Assembly (NCBI GenBank): GCA_905234285.1
Contig: CAJOHK010000028.1
Location: 1-63,008 of the forward strand
DNA from: an uncultured Bacteroidales bacterium
GTDB taxonomy: Bacteria > Bacteroidota > Bacteroidia > Bacteroidales > UBA932
Length of the DNA stretch: 63,008 bases
Direction: 5' to 3'
Program-made: the position numbers and the translations under genes
Notes under the pieces: generated by a model
Told to the model about the DNA's origin: nothing
The model's input: only the letters and a program-made list of their open reading frames with translations
The model's database searches: none
Shown: one piece after another, positions 30,344 through 39,194 of the stretch
Position numbering within the stretch: the stretch's first letter is position 1
Layout: each line of letters opens with the position of its first letter

Positions 30344-30383
30344 CCAAGGCGGCAGGAGATAGACCTGTTTCAAGAAAAAAGTG

Positions 30384-30391
30384 TATATTTG
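30384..30391 (+). promoter_or_regulatory. -7 box (TATATTTG) for the sensor-like protein/trkH operon
   Basis: TAnnTTTG ending 8 bases before the ATG at 30400. Confidence 0.6.
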
Positions 30392-30399
30392 TAGTTGCT

Positions 30400-31242
30400 A
30401 TGTTTGTGAAGCTCAGAAACTGGCTCAGGGAATTCCGCCTCTCCCTGCGCATGAAGATGACCCTCTCGCTCAGCGCCATTGCCGTGGTGCTGCTCATGTC
30501 CAGCGTCATTTCGTTCATCGAGTACCTACACATGTCCAACTACGTATCGGGTCTCATTGCCGAGGATATCCACCACATCAAAGTGAACCAGCGCCTTACG
30601 GATGCCGTAGACACCTACAATCTCCAGATGCTGGCCGTAATCGGCGATGAAAACCTGAATACCCTCCCGGATTTTGACCGGACCTCCTTCGTGAACTACT
30701 GCGACTCCCTCAAGGAAGCCTTCGGCGGCGGGCGCGCCATCCCCATGGCCGATTCCGTGGTGTACGCCTATTCGGCCTACATGCTGGCTTCGCTGGAACT
30801 GGAGGACGTGCTGGAATCCAACTTCATAGACACGCGGGACTGGTATTTTACCCGGCTGCAGCCCATCTTCAGCCGTCTGCGCGGCTACCTGGGCGGCCTC
30901 AGCGAAACCATGTACGCCGAGCTAAAGCAGCACGCCGAGGAATTTGACAAGGGTTTTTACCGCAGCATCATTCCCAGCGCAGTAGCCGTTTCCATGGGTA
31001 TCGTGCTGGTGTTCCTGCTGCTGTTCTACCTGCTGGTGTACTTTGTGAAACCTATTTACGGTATGCTGGACAGTCTCAAGGCCTATCTGGCCTACAGGCA
31101 CCGTTACAGCTTTACCTTCGACCAGGTGGACCAGCTGGGGGACCTGAATGCCCAAATTGCCGAGCTAACGGAAGAAAACCGCTCCCTGCGCAAACGCATA
31201 GCCGATCTTAAGGACAAGCAGGATAATCAGCCTCAGTCATGA
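30400..31242 (+). CDS. Two-helix membrane protein, HAMP-like sensor without output domain
   Basis: 280 residues. TM1 (SLSAIAVVLLMSSVISFIEY), an extracytoplasmic helical domain of about 150 residues resembling four-helix-bundle sensor domains (IKVNQRLTDAVDTYNLQML), TM2 (AVAVSMGIVLVFLLLFYLLV), then VKPIYGMLDSLKAYLAY as in a HAMP helix and a C-terminal coiled coil (LNAQIAELTEENRSLRKRI). The layout is that of chemoreceptors or histidine kinases, but there is no kinase, cyclase or methyl-accepting domain. Its TGA overlaps the trkH ATG (ATGA), so it may modulate TrkH, or signal through its coiled coil to another protein. The start follows the promoter box. Confidence 0.7.
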   Translation: MFVKLRNWLREFRLSLRMKMTLSLSAIAVVLLMSSVISFIEYLHMSNYVSGLIAEDIHHIKVNQRLTDAVDTYNLQMLAVIGDENLNTLPDFDRTSFVNYCDSLKEAFGGGRAIPMADSVVYAYSAYMLASLELEDVLESNFIDTRDWYFTRLQPIFSRLRGYLGGLSETMYAELKQHAEEFDKGFYRSIIPSAVAVSMGIVLVFLLLFYLLVYFVKPIYGMLDSLKAYLAYRHRYSFTFDQVDQLGDLNAQIAELTEENRSLRKRIADLKDKQDNQPQS

Positions 31243-32699
31243 ACCTGAAGGTCATATCCCGGAACGTAGGCATCGCCCTCCTGGTGAGCGCGCTGTTCAT
31301 GTTCCTGTCGGCCATTATCTCCCTCATCGAAGGGGACAGTGCGCTGGGACCGCTCCTCATCAGCTTCACCATCACTTTCATGGTGGGTATCTTCCCTTTC
31401 ATTTTTGTACAGCACTCGCCCAACATCAGCCTTAAGGACGGCTACATGATTATTTTCCTGTCCTGGCTGCTGTCTTTTGTGTTCGGCTCCCTGCCATATG
31501 CCCTCTGGGGCGGCCCGTTCAATTTTGCCAACGCCTGGTTTGAGAGCGTTTCCGGCTTTACCACCACTGGCGCTACCATCCTGGAAGATGTGGAAGCCCT
31601 GCCTAGGAGCCTGATTTTCTGGCGGGCCTCCACCCATTTTATCGGCGGCTTGGGAGTCGTGGTGTTCCTGCTCCTGATTATCCCCAACTCGTCGCCGGTG
31701 CGCCTGCGTCTCACCAATATGGAACTGTCCTCCCTTTCCCGGGACGACTACCGCAGCCGCGCCAACAAAACCGTTTCCATCTTTGCCTGGGTATACCTGG
31801 GGCTGTGCGCCGTGGCGCTGGTAAGCTATATTCTGGCTGGCATGCCACTTTTTGACGCCGTCTGCCATGCCTTCAGCGTGTGCGCCTCGGGTGGATTCTC
31901 CTCCAGAACCCTGTCCATCGGAGCCTTCAATTCGCCGCTCATCTCGGTGATTACCATCGTGTTCATGTTTCTGGCGTCGGTGCACTTCGGCCTTATCTTC
32001 ATTGCGCTGGTGAACCGCACAACTCGGCCCTTCCGCAATCCGGTGCTGCGCTTCTATGTGATTTCCCTGGCCGTTATCTCGGTGGTTACGGCCCTTTCGC
32101 TCAAGTTCAGCAGCATCGATACTGGTTGGGGGCAGGCCTTCCTGGACGCCACTTTCCACGTGGTGAGCTACGCTTCCACTACCGGTTTTGCCATCAGCGA
32201 CAATTCCACCTGGCCCATGTTGGCCTGTGACCTGTTACTCCTGGTGAGCCTGGTTTGCGGCTGCGCCGGATCTACCAGCGGCGGTATCAAAGTAGACCGC
32301 ATGATGGTGCTGTTCAAGGCCATTCACATGCAAATCCAAAAGACCCTGTATCCGTCTTCCATCTTTGAGGTGCGCATGGGGCGTCGCGTCCTGCACGACG
32401 AAGAAATCTACCCGCAAATTCTCTACATCGCCCTTTTTGTGATGCTGGTATTTGTGTCGGCCATCATTTGCCTGTTCCTCGGCGATCCCAATGGCCACGC
32501 GGTTACCGGCTCCCTGGCCTCCCTGGCCAATGTGGGGCCTTCCCTGGGTACCATCGGCTCCATGGGCAACTATAACGCCGAGCCCAATGCCATCAAATTC
32601 GTATTCTCCCTGGACATGTTCATGGGCCGCGTAGAAATTTATCCGGTCCTGGCCGTGGTGTCCAGCATCTTCAACCGCAAACACCAGGGACGCGCCTGA
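31239..32699 (+). CDS. trkH: TrkH-family potassium uptake channel subunit
   Basis: 486-residue polytopic membrane protein. Four pore loops of the SKT family can be seen, including SVSGFTTTGATI, CASGGFSS, SYASTTGFAIS and ANVGPSLG. It would import K+ together with a TrkA NAD-binding regulatory subunit; no trkA lies in the window. The ATG overlaps the upstream sensor-like gene (ATGA) and the TGA overlaps the downstream helicase start (TGATG), so it sits in the middle of a translationally coupled operon. Confidence 0.93.
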   Translation: MNLKVISRNVGIALLVSALFMFLSAIISLIEGDSALGPLLISFTITFMVGIFPFIFVQHSPNISLKDGYMIIFLSWLLSFVFGSLPYALWGGPFNFANAWFESVSGFTTTGATILEDVEALPRSLIFWRASTHFIGGLGVVVFLLLIIPNSSPVRLRLTNMELSSLSRDDYRSRANKTVSIFAWVYLGLCAVALVSYILAGMPLFDAVCHAFSVCASGGFSSRTLSIGAFNSPLISVITIVFMFLASVHFGLIFIALVNRTTRPFRNPVLRFYVISLAVISVVTALSLKFSSIDTGWGQAFLDATFHVVSYASTTGFAISDNSTWPMLACDLLLLVSLVCGCAGSTSGGIKVDRMMVLFKAIHMQIQKTLYPSSIFEVRMGRRVLHDEEIYPQILYIALFVMLVFVSAIICLFLGDPNGHAVTGSLASLANVGPSLGTIGSMGNYNAEPNAIKFVFSLDMFMGRVEIYPVLAVVSSIFNRKHQGRA

Positions 32700-34108
32700 T
32701 GGACCGGTCTTCCTATTTGAACGATGCCTTCAGGCGGTGCTTCCCCTATGAGCCCACGCCCTGCCAAAGTGCGCTGCTGGCCTCCCTGGCTGCGTTTTTT
32801 ACAGAGGATGAGGGCGATATCATGGTGGTGAACGGCTATGCCGGAACCGGTAAAACCACTGCCGTTTCCGCTGTGGTGACGGCCTTGTCCCAACTCAAAG
32901 TGCCCTGCGTGCTGCTGGCCCCTACCGGCCGCTCGGCCAAAGTACTCAGCGCCTATTCCGGCCGCCCGGCCAGCACCATCCACAAACATATCTATCGGCA
33001 AAAATCCCTGGGCTCCGACGGCTTCGGGCAGTTCACCCTCATGCCCAACAAGGCCAAGGCAACCCTGTACATAGTGGACGAGGTATCGCTCATCGGGACG
33101 GGGAATGCCGAGGCCGGGTCGCTCTTTGGCTCGGGGAACCTTCTGGAAGACCTCATTGCCTTTGTCCGTTCCGGCGCGGATTGCCGGCTTATCCTCATGG
33201 GCGATGCCGCGCAGCTGCCGCCGGTGGGGCTGGAAGTTTCGCCTGCCCTGTCGCCGGCGTGCATGGACAGTTTCGGCGGGGTGCGTTATGCCACCCTCAC
33301 TACGGTGGTGCGCCAGGCGGCCGGTTCGGGCATCCTGCAAAATGCCACGCACCTTCGCTCCCTCCTTCCTTGCAGCGGCATTCCGCTGAGCGGCCTGGGG
33401 CTCAAAGCCTTTCCGGACGTTGAGCGTATCACGGGCGGCGAGCTCCTGGAAACCCTCTCCGACGCCTATGCCCGTTATGGAGAGGACGACGTGGCCGTGC
33501 TGTGCCGCTCCAACAAGCGCGCCGGCCGATACAATGCCGGCATCCGCGCCCAGGTGCTGTACCGGGAGGAACGGCTGGTGAAAGGGGAAAAGCTGATGGT
33601 GGTCAAAAACTGCTACCAGGCCACCCTGGACGGGGCCGATTTCATTGCCAACGGCGATATTGCCACCCTGGTGTGGATCAAGCATTTCGAGGAACGCTAC
33701 GGCCTGCATTTCGCCGATGCCTGCCTGGCCTTCCCCGACTACGACAACCAGGAAGTGGAGATGAAAGTGCTGCTGGATACCCTGGAAAGTGACAGCCCGT
33801 CCCTTGGCTATGAGCAGTCCCAGGCGCTGTACCAGGGCGTATCGGCCGACTATGCCCACATTACCCCCAAGAAAAAACGCTACGAGGCCGTGCGCTCCGA
33901 TCCCTTCTATAGCGCGCTGCAAATCAAATATGCCCACGCCGTCACCTGCCATAAGGCCCAGGGCGGACAGTGGCGCTGTGTATTCATCGACAATCCATTC
34001 TGGCAGGACGTGCTGGTAGAGGACGACCTCCGCTGGCTGTACACCGCGCTTACCCGGGCGGTGGAAAAAGTGTACCTGGTCAATTTCAAAGACAGTTTAT
34101 TCCTATGA
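32699..34108 (+). CDS. RecD-like SF1 helicase (AAA/UvrD-like ATPase)
   Basis: 469 residues. Walker A GYAGTGKTT at about 45-53, APTGRSAKVL (motif Ia), TIHKHIYR, Walker B LYIVDEVSLI, ILMGDAAQLPPVG (motif III), and a C-terminal UvrD_C_2 region with VTCHKAQGGQW and LYTALTRAVEKVYLV. It is a compact RecD2/Dda-like 5'-3' helicase without the long N-terminal domain of RecD2, as in many Bacteroidales. Likely works in DNA repair or replication. Start and stop overlap both neighbours. Confidence 0.88.
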   Translation: MDRSSYLNDAFRRCFPYEPTPCQSALLASLAAFFTEDEGDIMVVNGYAGTGKTTAVSAVVTALSQLKVPCVLLAPTGRSAKVLSAYSGRPASTIHKHIYRQKSLGSDGFGQFTLMPNKAKATLYIVDEVSLIGTGNAEAGSLFGSGNLLEDLIAFVRSGADCRLILMGDAAQLPPVGLEVSPALSPACMDSFGGVRYATLTTVVRQAAGSGILQNATHLRSLLPCSGIPLSGLGLKAFPDVERITGGELLETLSDAYARYGEDDVAVLCRSNKRAGRYNAGIRAQVLYREERLVKGEKLMVVKNCYQATLDGADFIANGDIATLVWIKHFEERYGLHFADACLAFPDYDNQEVEMKVLLDTLESDSPSLGYEQSQALYQGVSADYAHITPKKKRYEAVRSDPFYSALQIKYAHAVTCHKAQGGQWRCVFIDNPFWQDVLVEDDLRWLYTALTRAVEKVYLVNFKDSLFL

Positions 34109-36093
34109 AAGCATTGATGTACTCCGCTGTGGCGCTGCTGCTGAGCATGAGCGTCCAGGCACAGGACCTTCCCCGGTATTACAAATGGCTGAGCGGCAAG
34201 GAGGTGGTATTCTCCTATGACGGCAGCTACACCGACGGTTTCAGCTATACCGTGAATAAGCGCCTGGAGCGCAGCGTCCGCAACGAGGGCGTGCAGGCGC
34301 TGGAGAAGTATGCCGATTTCCCCGTGCAGCCCGCCGATGCCGTAAATCTCACGTACTCGCCGGACTCCACCCGCCTGGCTTTCACAAGGAACAATGACCT
34401 TTGGGTGGTAGACATAGCCACCAAGGAGGAGACCCGCCTTACCTTCGACGGCTCCGAGACCATTCTCAACGGCTATGCCTCCTGGGTGTACTATGAGGAG
34501 ATTTTCGGCCGTCCCACCAAGTACAGGGCCTTTTGGTGGAGCCCAGACAGCCAGCGCCTGGCGTTTTATCGCTTTGACGATACGCTGGTGCCCATGTTCC
34601 CCATTTACTCGCCCTTCGGCCAGGACGGGACGCTGCGCCGTACGCACTATCCCAAGGCCGGTGAGCGCAACCCCGAGGTTCGCATCGGCATGGTGAACCT
34701 GGCCAGTCATGAGACCGTGTGGGCCGATTTTGACCCCGCCGAGGACCAGTACTTCGGCACGCCTTTCTGGAGCGCCGACAGCCAGACATTTTATGTGGCC
34801 CGCGAGCCGCGCATTCAGAATACGCTGGACCTGTATGCGGTTTCGCCCGTCAACGGCAGCAAACAGGCCATCTATCACGAGCAGGTGCCCACCTGGCTGG
34901 ACTGGATCAGCGGCATGCTCTTCGGCCAGAAGGGCCTGTACATGGTACGGGACTTCGAGACCGGCTGGCAGCAAATCTATTACCTGAGCTACGACGGCAA
35001 GGAACTCAAAAGGCTCACGGATGGGCCCAACTGGCGCATTGAACTGGTGAACCTGGGCAAAGACGGCAGCGTCTATTTCCTGGCCGAGCGGGATTCCCAC
35101 GTGCGCAAATCTTTATATAAGGTATCGCCCAGCGGTGCAATTACCTGCCTGACGAACCCCGCCATGAACGTGGCCGATGCCTGCTTTGCCCCCGACGGAC
35201 AGCACTTTGTGACGCTGGCTTCCAACCTCCAGACCCCCTGGCAGGTAGATTTGTACGACCTCAAAGGGCACAGCCTGCAGGTGGGCGCCATGGAGCGTCC
35301 CGAAGGCCCGGTTGGGGAGTTGGTCTCCATTACCGTAGACGGGCTGAAACTCCCGGGCGTCATTTACTATCCCCAGGACTTTGACCCTGCCCGTCAGTAT
35401 CCTGTGCACGTGGATATTTATGGCGGTCCCGATACCCCTATGGTGCACGACCGCTGGGTGGCTCCGGCCCGTTACGAGTGGTATCGGGAGAACGGCATTA
35501 TCCAGCTCATCGCCGACTGCCGTGCCGCCGGCCACAACGGACGTGCTGGTTTAGATGCCATCTATAAACACCTGAATACCATTGAGGTAAGCGACTTTAT
35601 CCAGTGGGCTAAATGGCTACAGAGCCTGCCCTATGTGAAGGCCGACAAGATTGGCGTGGAAGGCTTCAGTTTTGGCGGCACCATGACCACGGCGCTGGTG
35701 GCCACGGCCTCGGACTATTACCATTACGGCATTGCCGGCGGCGGCGTGTACGAGTGGGCCCTGTACGACAGCCACTACACCGAGCGCTTTATGTCCACGC
35801 CGGAGGACAACCCCGACGGCTACCGGGATTCGGCGGTATTAAAGCTGGTGAAGAGTTATCCCGTAAAGGTAGGGGAGGCCGACGGTTCCGTGATGCTCAA
35901 ACTTACCCACGGTACCGGCGACGACAATGTCCATTTCCAGAATACCCTGCAACTCATTGACGTACTGCATCAAATGGGCGCCGACTTCGAATTCATGATC
36001 TACCCTGATGGCATGCACGGATACCGTGGCTACCAGGGACGTCACTTCGACGAAGCCAACCGCAGTTTCTGGTTAAAGTATCTGAAAGACTAG
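34105..36093 (+). CDS. Secreted DPP-IV-family (S9) serine peptidase
   Basis: 662 residues with signal peptide MKALMYSAVALLLSMSVQAQ. A beta-propeller domain (about 30-400) has the DPP-IV glutamate motif VYYEEIFGR, which recognises the free N-terminus of substrates, and WSPDSQRLAFYRFDD. The catalytic domain has the nucleophile in VEGFSFGGTM, the Asp in GTGDDNVHF and the His in DGMHGYRG. It should release Xaa-Pro dipeptides from peptides in the periplasm. The ATG overlaps the helicase TGA (ATGA). The stop codon is part of a CTAG shared with the convergent fabG stop. Confidence 0.93.
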   Translation: MKALMYSAVALLLSMSVQAQDLPRYYKWLSGKEVVFSYDGSYTDGFSYTVNKRLERSVRNEGVQALEKYADFPVQPADAVNLTYSPDSTRLAFTRNNDLWVVDIATKEETRLTFDGSETILNGYASWVYYEEIFGRPTKYRAFWWSPDSQRLAFYRFDDTLVPMFPIYSPFGQDGTLRRTHYPKAGERNPEVRIGMVNLASHETVWADFDPAEDQYFGTPFWSADSQTFYVAREPRIQNTLDLYAVSPVNGSKQAIYHEQVPTWLDWISGMLFGQKGLYMVRDFETGWQQIYYLSYDGKELKRLTDGPNWRIELVNLGKDGSVYFLAERDSHVRKSLYKVSPSGAITCLTNPAMNVADACFAPDGQHFVTLASNLQTPWQVDLYDLKGHSLQVGAMERPEGPVGELVSITVDGLKLPGVIYYPQDFDPARQYPVHVDIYGGPDTPMVHDRWVAPARYEWYRENGIIQLIADCRAAGHNGRAGLDAIYKHLNTIEVSDFIQWAKWLQSLPYVKADKIGVEGFSFGGTMTTALVATASDYYHYGIAGGGVYEWALYDSHYTERFMSTPEDNPDGYRDSAVLKLVKSYPVKVGEADGSVMLKLTHGTGDDNVHFQNTLQLIDVLHQMGADFEFMIYPDGMHGYRGYQGRHFDEANRSFWLKYLKD

Positions 36094-36809
36094 GTGTAAA
36101 GACCGCCGTTCACAGAGATTACTTCTCCGTTCACGTACGAGGCCTCGGGGGAGGCCAGGAAACCTACCACGGCTGCTACCTCGGCGGGTTCGCCAAAGCG
36201 GCCGGCGGGGATGTCCTTCTTGAGGGCGGCCTCGTCCAGGCCTTCTACCATGTCGGTTTTAATGAAGCCGGGAGCCACCGTGTTCACGGTTACTTTCTTG
36301 CGGGCTACTTCCTGGGCCAGGGCCTTGGCGGCGGCAATCATGCCACCCTTCGAAGCCGAGTAGTTGGTTTGGCCCGGCAGGCCTTTGAGGCCGCTGAGGG
36401 AGGCCATATTGATGATGCGGCCGAACTTGTGCAGCAGCATGGGCTGCAGGACGGCGCGGGTAACGCTGTACCAGCCGTTGAGGTTGGTGTCCAGCACTTT
36501 GCGCCAGTCGTCGGCCTCCATCCAGATGAGGAGGTTGTCCTTGCGGATACCGGCGTTGTTCACCAGCACTTCAATGTACTCTTCGGGGTGGGTGGCCTGC
36601 CAGCCTTCGATGGCGGCTTTTACGGCATCGGGGTTGCCCACATCGAACTTGAGCAGTTCTCCGTGTCCCTCAATGAGGTCGAGGGTTTCCAGGGCTGCTG
36701 CCTCGTTGGATACATAGTTGATGAGCACTTCGTAGCCCATCTGGTACAGTTTCTGGCAAACGGCGCGGCCGATGCCGCGGCTTCCACCGGTGACTAACGC
36801 GAATTTCAT
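36090..36809 (-). CDS. fabG: 3-oxoacyl-[ACP] reductase (SDR family)
   Basis: 239-residue short-chain dehydrogenase. NADPH site TGGSRGIGRA, NNAG motif, and catalytic Ser137, Tyr150 and Lys154 in the arrangement MASLSGLKG...NYSASKGG. It reduces beta-ketoacyl-ACP. It is the last gene of a three-gene operon with an FAD oxidoreductase and a ketosynthase, so it may serve a dedicated secondary fatty-acid or polyene pathway rather than bulk fatty-acid synthesis. It starts inside the oxidoreductase stop (4-base overlap). Confidence 0.88.
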   Translation of the reverse strand: MKFALVTGGSRGIGRAVCQKLYQMGYEVLINYVSNEAAALETLDLIEGHGELLKFDVGNPDAVKAAIEGWQATHPEEYIEVLVNNAGIRKDNLLIWMEADDWRKVLDTNLNGWYSVTRAVLQPMLLHKFGRIINMASLSGLKGLPGQTNYSASKGGMIAAAKALAQEVARKKVTVNTVAPGFIKTDMVEGLDEAALKKDIPAGRFGEPAEVAAVVGFLASPEASYVNGEVISVNGGLYT

Positions 36810-37759
36810 AATGTAATGGCTTTACTGGTGTTAAAGGCACTCACGGTGGTGCCCAGGATGCCGTGGATGCCAATTTCCTGCCCTGTGAGGAAGAGCCAGG
36901 GAATGGGGGTCTGGGGAGGGAGAAAATCGGCGTTGGAATACTTGAGGATTCCGTAGCCGGGGGCTTTTTGGGTGCAATACTGCTGTACCTTGAGTCCCGG
37001 GAGACGGCCGGCTGCCCTCTGGATCATTTCCTGGGGATTTCCTTCCCCGAAGCAGAGCAAATCCAGGATATGGGTCTCGGGCTCGCCGAAGTGGAGCATG
37101 AGGGTATTCTCCAGGAAGATGGCACCGCTTTTCCACGGTACGCAGCCAGGCTCCAGCCGGCAGTGCACGATGAAAAAGTCCTCGCCGTCCTGGAGTTTGC
37201 TCAGGCGCAGCAGATAGGACCTTCTCATGTGGTCTTTGAGCAGGGCCATGGTGGTGCGGGGACTCAGTGACGAGACCACTACATCGGCCTGGAACTGTTG
37301 CCCGTCCTCGCAGGTTACGGTCTGGTTTTCGATGGCACTCACGCGGGCGCCGTAACGGATATCCTGGTCCTGGGCCAGGGCGCGGCACAGGACGGCCCCG
37401 CCACCCTGCAGGCGCCACACGCCTTTAAGATAGGGCTTGACAATGTGGTCCAGTTCAAAGTCGGACCGGGAGTTCAGGCGCAGGAAGGGGAAGCCTTCAT
37501 CGGCCTCGGCCTTGTACCAGGGGAGGTCCATGAGGTCCAGTTTGCGGAAGAGGATCTCCAGCGGCTCGCCGGGACCCAGACCGCCCACGGAATGGAAGCC
37601 CTGCTCGCAGGGGATGCCGTCCCACAGGAAGGGCCGCAGCAGGCCGCCGGGCTGGTCTTTGGCTTCCAGAATAGTGACATGGAAACCCTTCCGGCTCAAG
37701 AGCCGGCCACAAGCCAGGCCACCCAGACCGGCGCCTATGATTACCGCCGTTTTAGACAT
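36806..37759 (-). CDS. NAD(P)/FAD-dependent oxidoreductase, short phytoene-desaturase-like
   Basis: 317 residues, with the Rossmann dinucleotide motif VIIGAGLGGLACG at the N-terminus, EAKDQPGG at the second strand end, and a C-terminal FAD-contact segment LFLTGQEIGIHGILG. The fold matches the CrtI/phytoene desaturase-like and carotenoid isomerase group, but those proteins are usually near 500 residues, so the substrate-binding portion is reduced. It overlaps both neighbours by a few bases and is flanked by ketosynthase and ketoreductase genes, suggesting it acts on a fatty acyl or polyene product. Confidence 0.75.
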   Translation of the reverse strand: MSKTAVIIGAGLGGLACGRLLSRKGFHVTILEAKDQPGGLLRPFLWDGIPCEQGFHSVGGLGPGEPLEILFRKLDLMDLPWYKAEADEGFPFLRLNSRSDFELDHIVKPYLKGVWRLQGGGAVLCRALAQDQDIRYGARVSAIENQTVTCEDGQQFQADVVVSSLSPRTTMALLKDHMRRSYLLRLSKLQDGEDFFIVHCRLEPGCVPWKSGAIFLENTLMLHFGEPETHILDLLCFGEGNPQEMIQRAAGRLPGLKVQQYCTQKAPGYGILKYSNADFLPPQTPIPWLFLTGQEIGIHGILGTTVSAFNTSKAITL

Positions 37760-38972
37760 TCCTTACGATAAGGGTGGAGTTGGTGCCGCCGAAACCGAAG
37801 GAATTGGAAAGGAAGGTATCGAAGTGCTTTTCGATGGTGGTGCCGGGGATGTACAGGTGACAGGAATCCTCGTCGGGGTTCTCGAAGTTGATGTTGCCGG
37901 CAATGAAGTCGCTTTTCATCATGAGGATGGAGTAAATGACCTCGGAGGCGCCTGCCATCCACATCTCGTGACCGGTCTGGCTCTTGGTGGAGGTGATGGG
38001 GACGGTCTTTTCTCCAAGTACGCGGTACAGGGCCTTGGCCTCGTTGGCGTCGCCTACATGGGTGGAAGTGGCGTGCGCGTTCACGTAGCCGATGTCCTTC
38101 ATATCGATGCCGGCGCGGCGGATGGCCATTTCCAGGGAACGGGCGGGACCGTCCACGTTGGGCGAGGAGATGTGGTCTCCGTTGGCGCTGAAGCCGTAGC
38201 CCAGCACTTCGGCGATGATGGGTGCGCCGCGCTTGACAGCGTGCTCGTAGCTTTCCAGGATAACGGTAGCTGCGCCGCCGCCGGGCACCAGGCCGTCACG
38301 GTCGCGGTCGAACGGGCGGCATGCCTTGGTGGGCTCGTCTTCCCGGATAGAGAAGGCCGAGATGCCGTCGAAGGAACCGGTGGCAGCCATGTTCACTTCC
38401 TGAGCACCGCCGCAGACCACTATGTCCTGCAGACCGTTCTGGATGAGCAGGGCGCCAAGGCCGATGGCGTGGGAACCGCTGGCGCAAGCGCCGGAAACGG
38501 TGAGGTTGATACCTTTGAGGTGGAAAATCACGCCCAGGTTCATAGTTACGGTGGAGTTCATGCTCTGGAAGATGGCGCCTGCGCCGCAGAGCATGGTGTC
38601 GTGCTTCTCGATGATCTTGGCCACCGACTTGTACACGGCGTCGGCGGTGCTGTCGTTGCCATAGAGCAAACCTACCTCGTGGCTGTCCAGATAATCCTGG
38701 TCGATGCCTGCCTGCTGCAGGGCGTCGCGGGTGGCGCAATAGGCATACATGGCCGGTTCCGGCATATAGGCGCGCTGGGCGCGGGCCAGTTCTTTCTTGA
38801 GGTCCGGCTGCGGAACAAGGGAGGTGAGGCCCGAACGGAAGCCCATTTCCTTGCGCGCGGGATCCAGGATGATACCCGATTTGCCGGTGTATAACGATTC
38901 TTTTACTTCTTCAAGAGTGGTACCCAGGCAGGACCAGATGCCCATGCCGGTAATGACTACACGATTAAACAT
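37752..38972 (-). CDS. Beta-ketoacyl synthase (FabF-like, dedicated pathway)
   Basis: 406-residue decarboxylating condensing enzyme. Catalytic Cys163 in VSGACASGSHAI, His300 in NAHATSTHVGD, Lys330 and His335 in STKSQTGHEMW: a full FabF triad. It differs from housekeeping FabF in details such as GACASGSHA for the usual DTACSSS/ACATG. The operon order ketosynthase, FAD oxidoreductase, ketoreductase has no acyl carrier protein or thioesterase next to it, so partners would be encoded elsewhere. A TAACTTTG box lies upstream at 38996-39003. Confidence 0.85.
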   Translation of the reverse strand: MFNRVVITGMGIWSCLGTTLEEVKESLYTGKSGIILDPARKEMGFRSGLTSLVPQPDLKKELARAQRAYMPEPAMYAYCATRDALQQAGIDQDYLDSHEVGLLYGNDSTADAVYKSVAKIIEKHDTMLCGAGAIFQSMNSTVTMNLGVIFHLKGINLTVSGACASGSHAIGLGALLIQNGLQDIVVCGGAQEVNMAATGSFDGISAFSIREDEPTKACRPFDRDRDGLVPGGGAATVILESYEHAVKRGAPIIAEVLGYGFSANGDHISSPNVDGPARSLEMAIRRAGIDMKDIGYVNAHATSTHVGDANEAKALYRVLGEKTVPITSTKSQTGHEMWMAGASEVIYSILMMKSDFIAGNINFENPDEDSCHLYIPGTTIEKHFDTFLSNSFGFGGTNSTLIVRNV

Positions 38973-38995
38973 ATATATTACTGTAAATTAACATG

Positions 38996-39003
38996 CAAAG
39001 TTA
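38996..39003 (-). promoter_or_regulatory. -7 box (TAACTTTG) for the ketosynthase operon
   Basis: TAnnTTTG on the minus strand, 24 bases before the start codon at 38972. Confidence 0.55.
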
Positions 39004-39071
39004 GCTCTTTTTTCTCAAATTTCCGAAAGTTGTTTTTACGCCGCATCCGGTCCCGTTTTTTTGTATGGCTG

Positions 39072-39150
39072 GGGAACAAAATCGGCCTTTTTTGTGCCCC
39101 AGAATGCCAAAATCGGGATCTGGTGAACAAAATCGGCCTTTTTTGTGCAC
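39072..39150 (-). repeat. Paired-palindrome array R2 (2 units), left inverted copy flanking the ABC-F gene
   Basis: Units at 39072-39099 and 39123-39150 (28 bp each) with a 23-bp spacer (39100-39122) containing CCAAAATC. In the first unit the stem GTG...CAC is changed to GGG...CCC on both sides, a compensated change. Read on the minus strand, this array matches 41064-41142 of array R3 with only three differences over about 80 bases. Confidence 0.9.
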
Positions 39151-39178
39151 CAGGGCAGGACGGAGTGCAAAAAAGCCG

Positions 39179-39186
39179 TATCTTTG
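39179..39186 (+). promoter_or_regulatory. -7 box (TATCTTTG) for the ABC-F gene
   Basis: Consensus box 8 bases before the ATG at 39195 and 28 bases after array R2. Confidence 0.6.
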
Positions 39187-39194
39187 CAGGCGAT

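Noticed and set aside
39030..39194. N-terminal extension of the ABC-F protein through array R2
   Set aside because: The frame is open, but the promoter box at 39179-39186 lies inside it and ABC-F proteins start at the position chosen.
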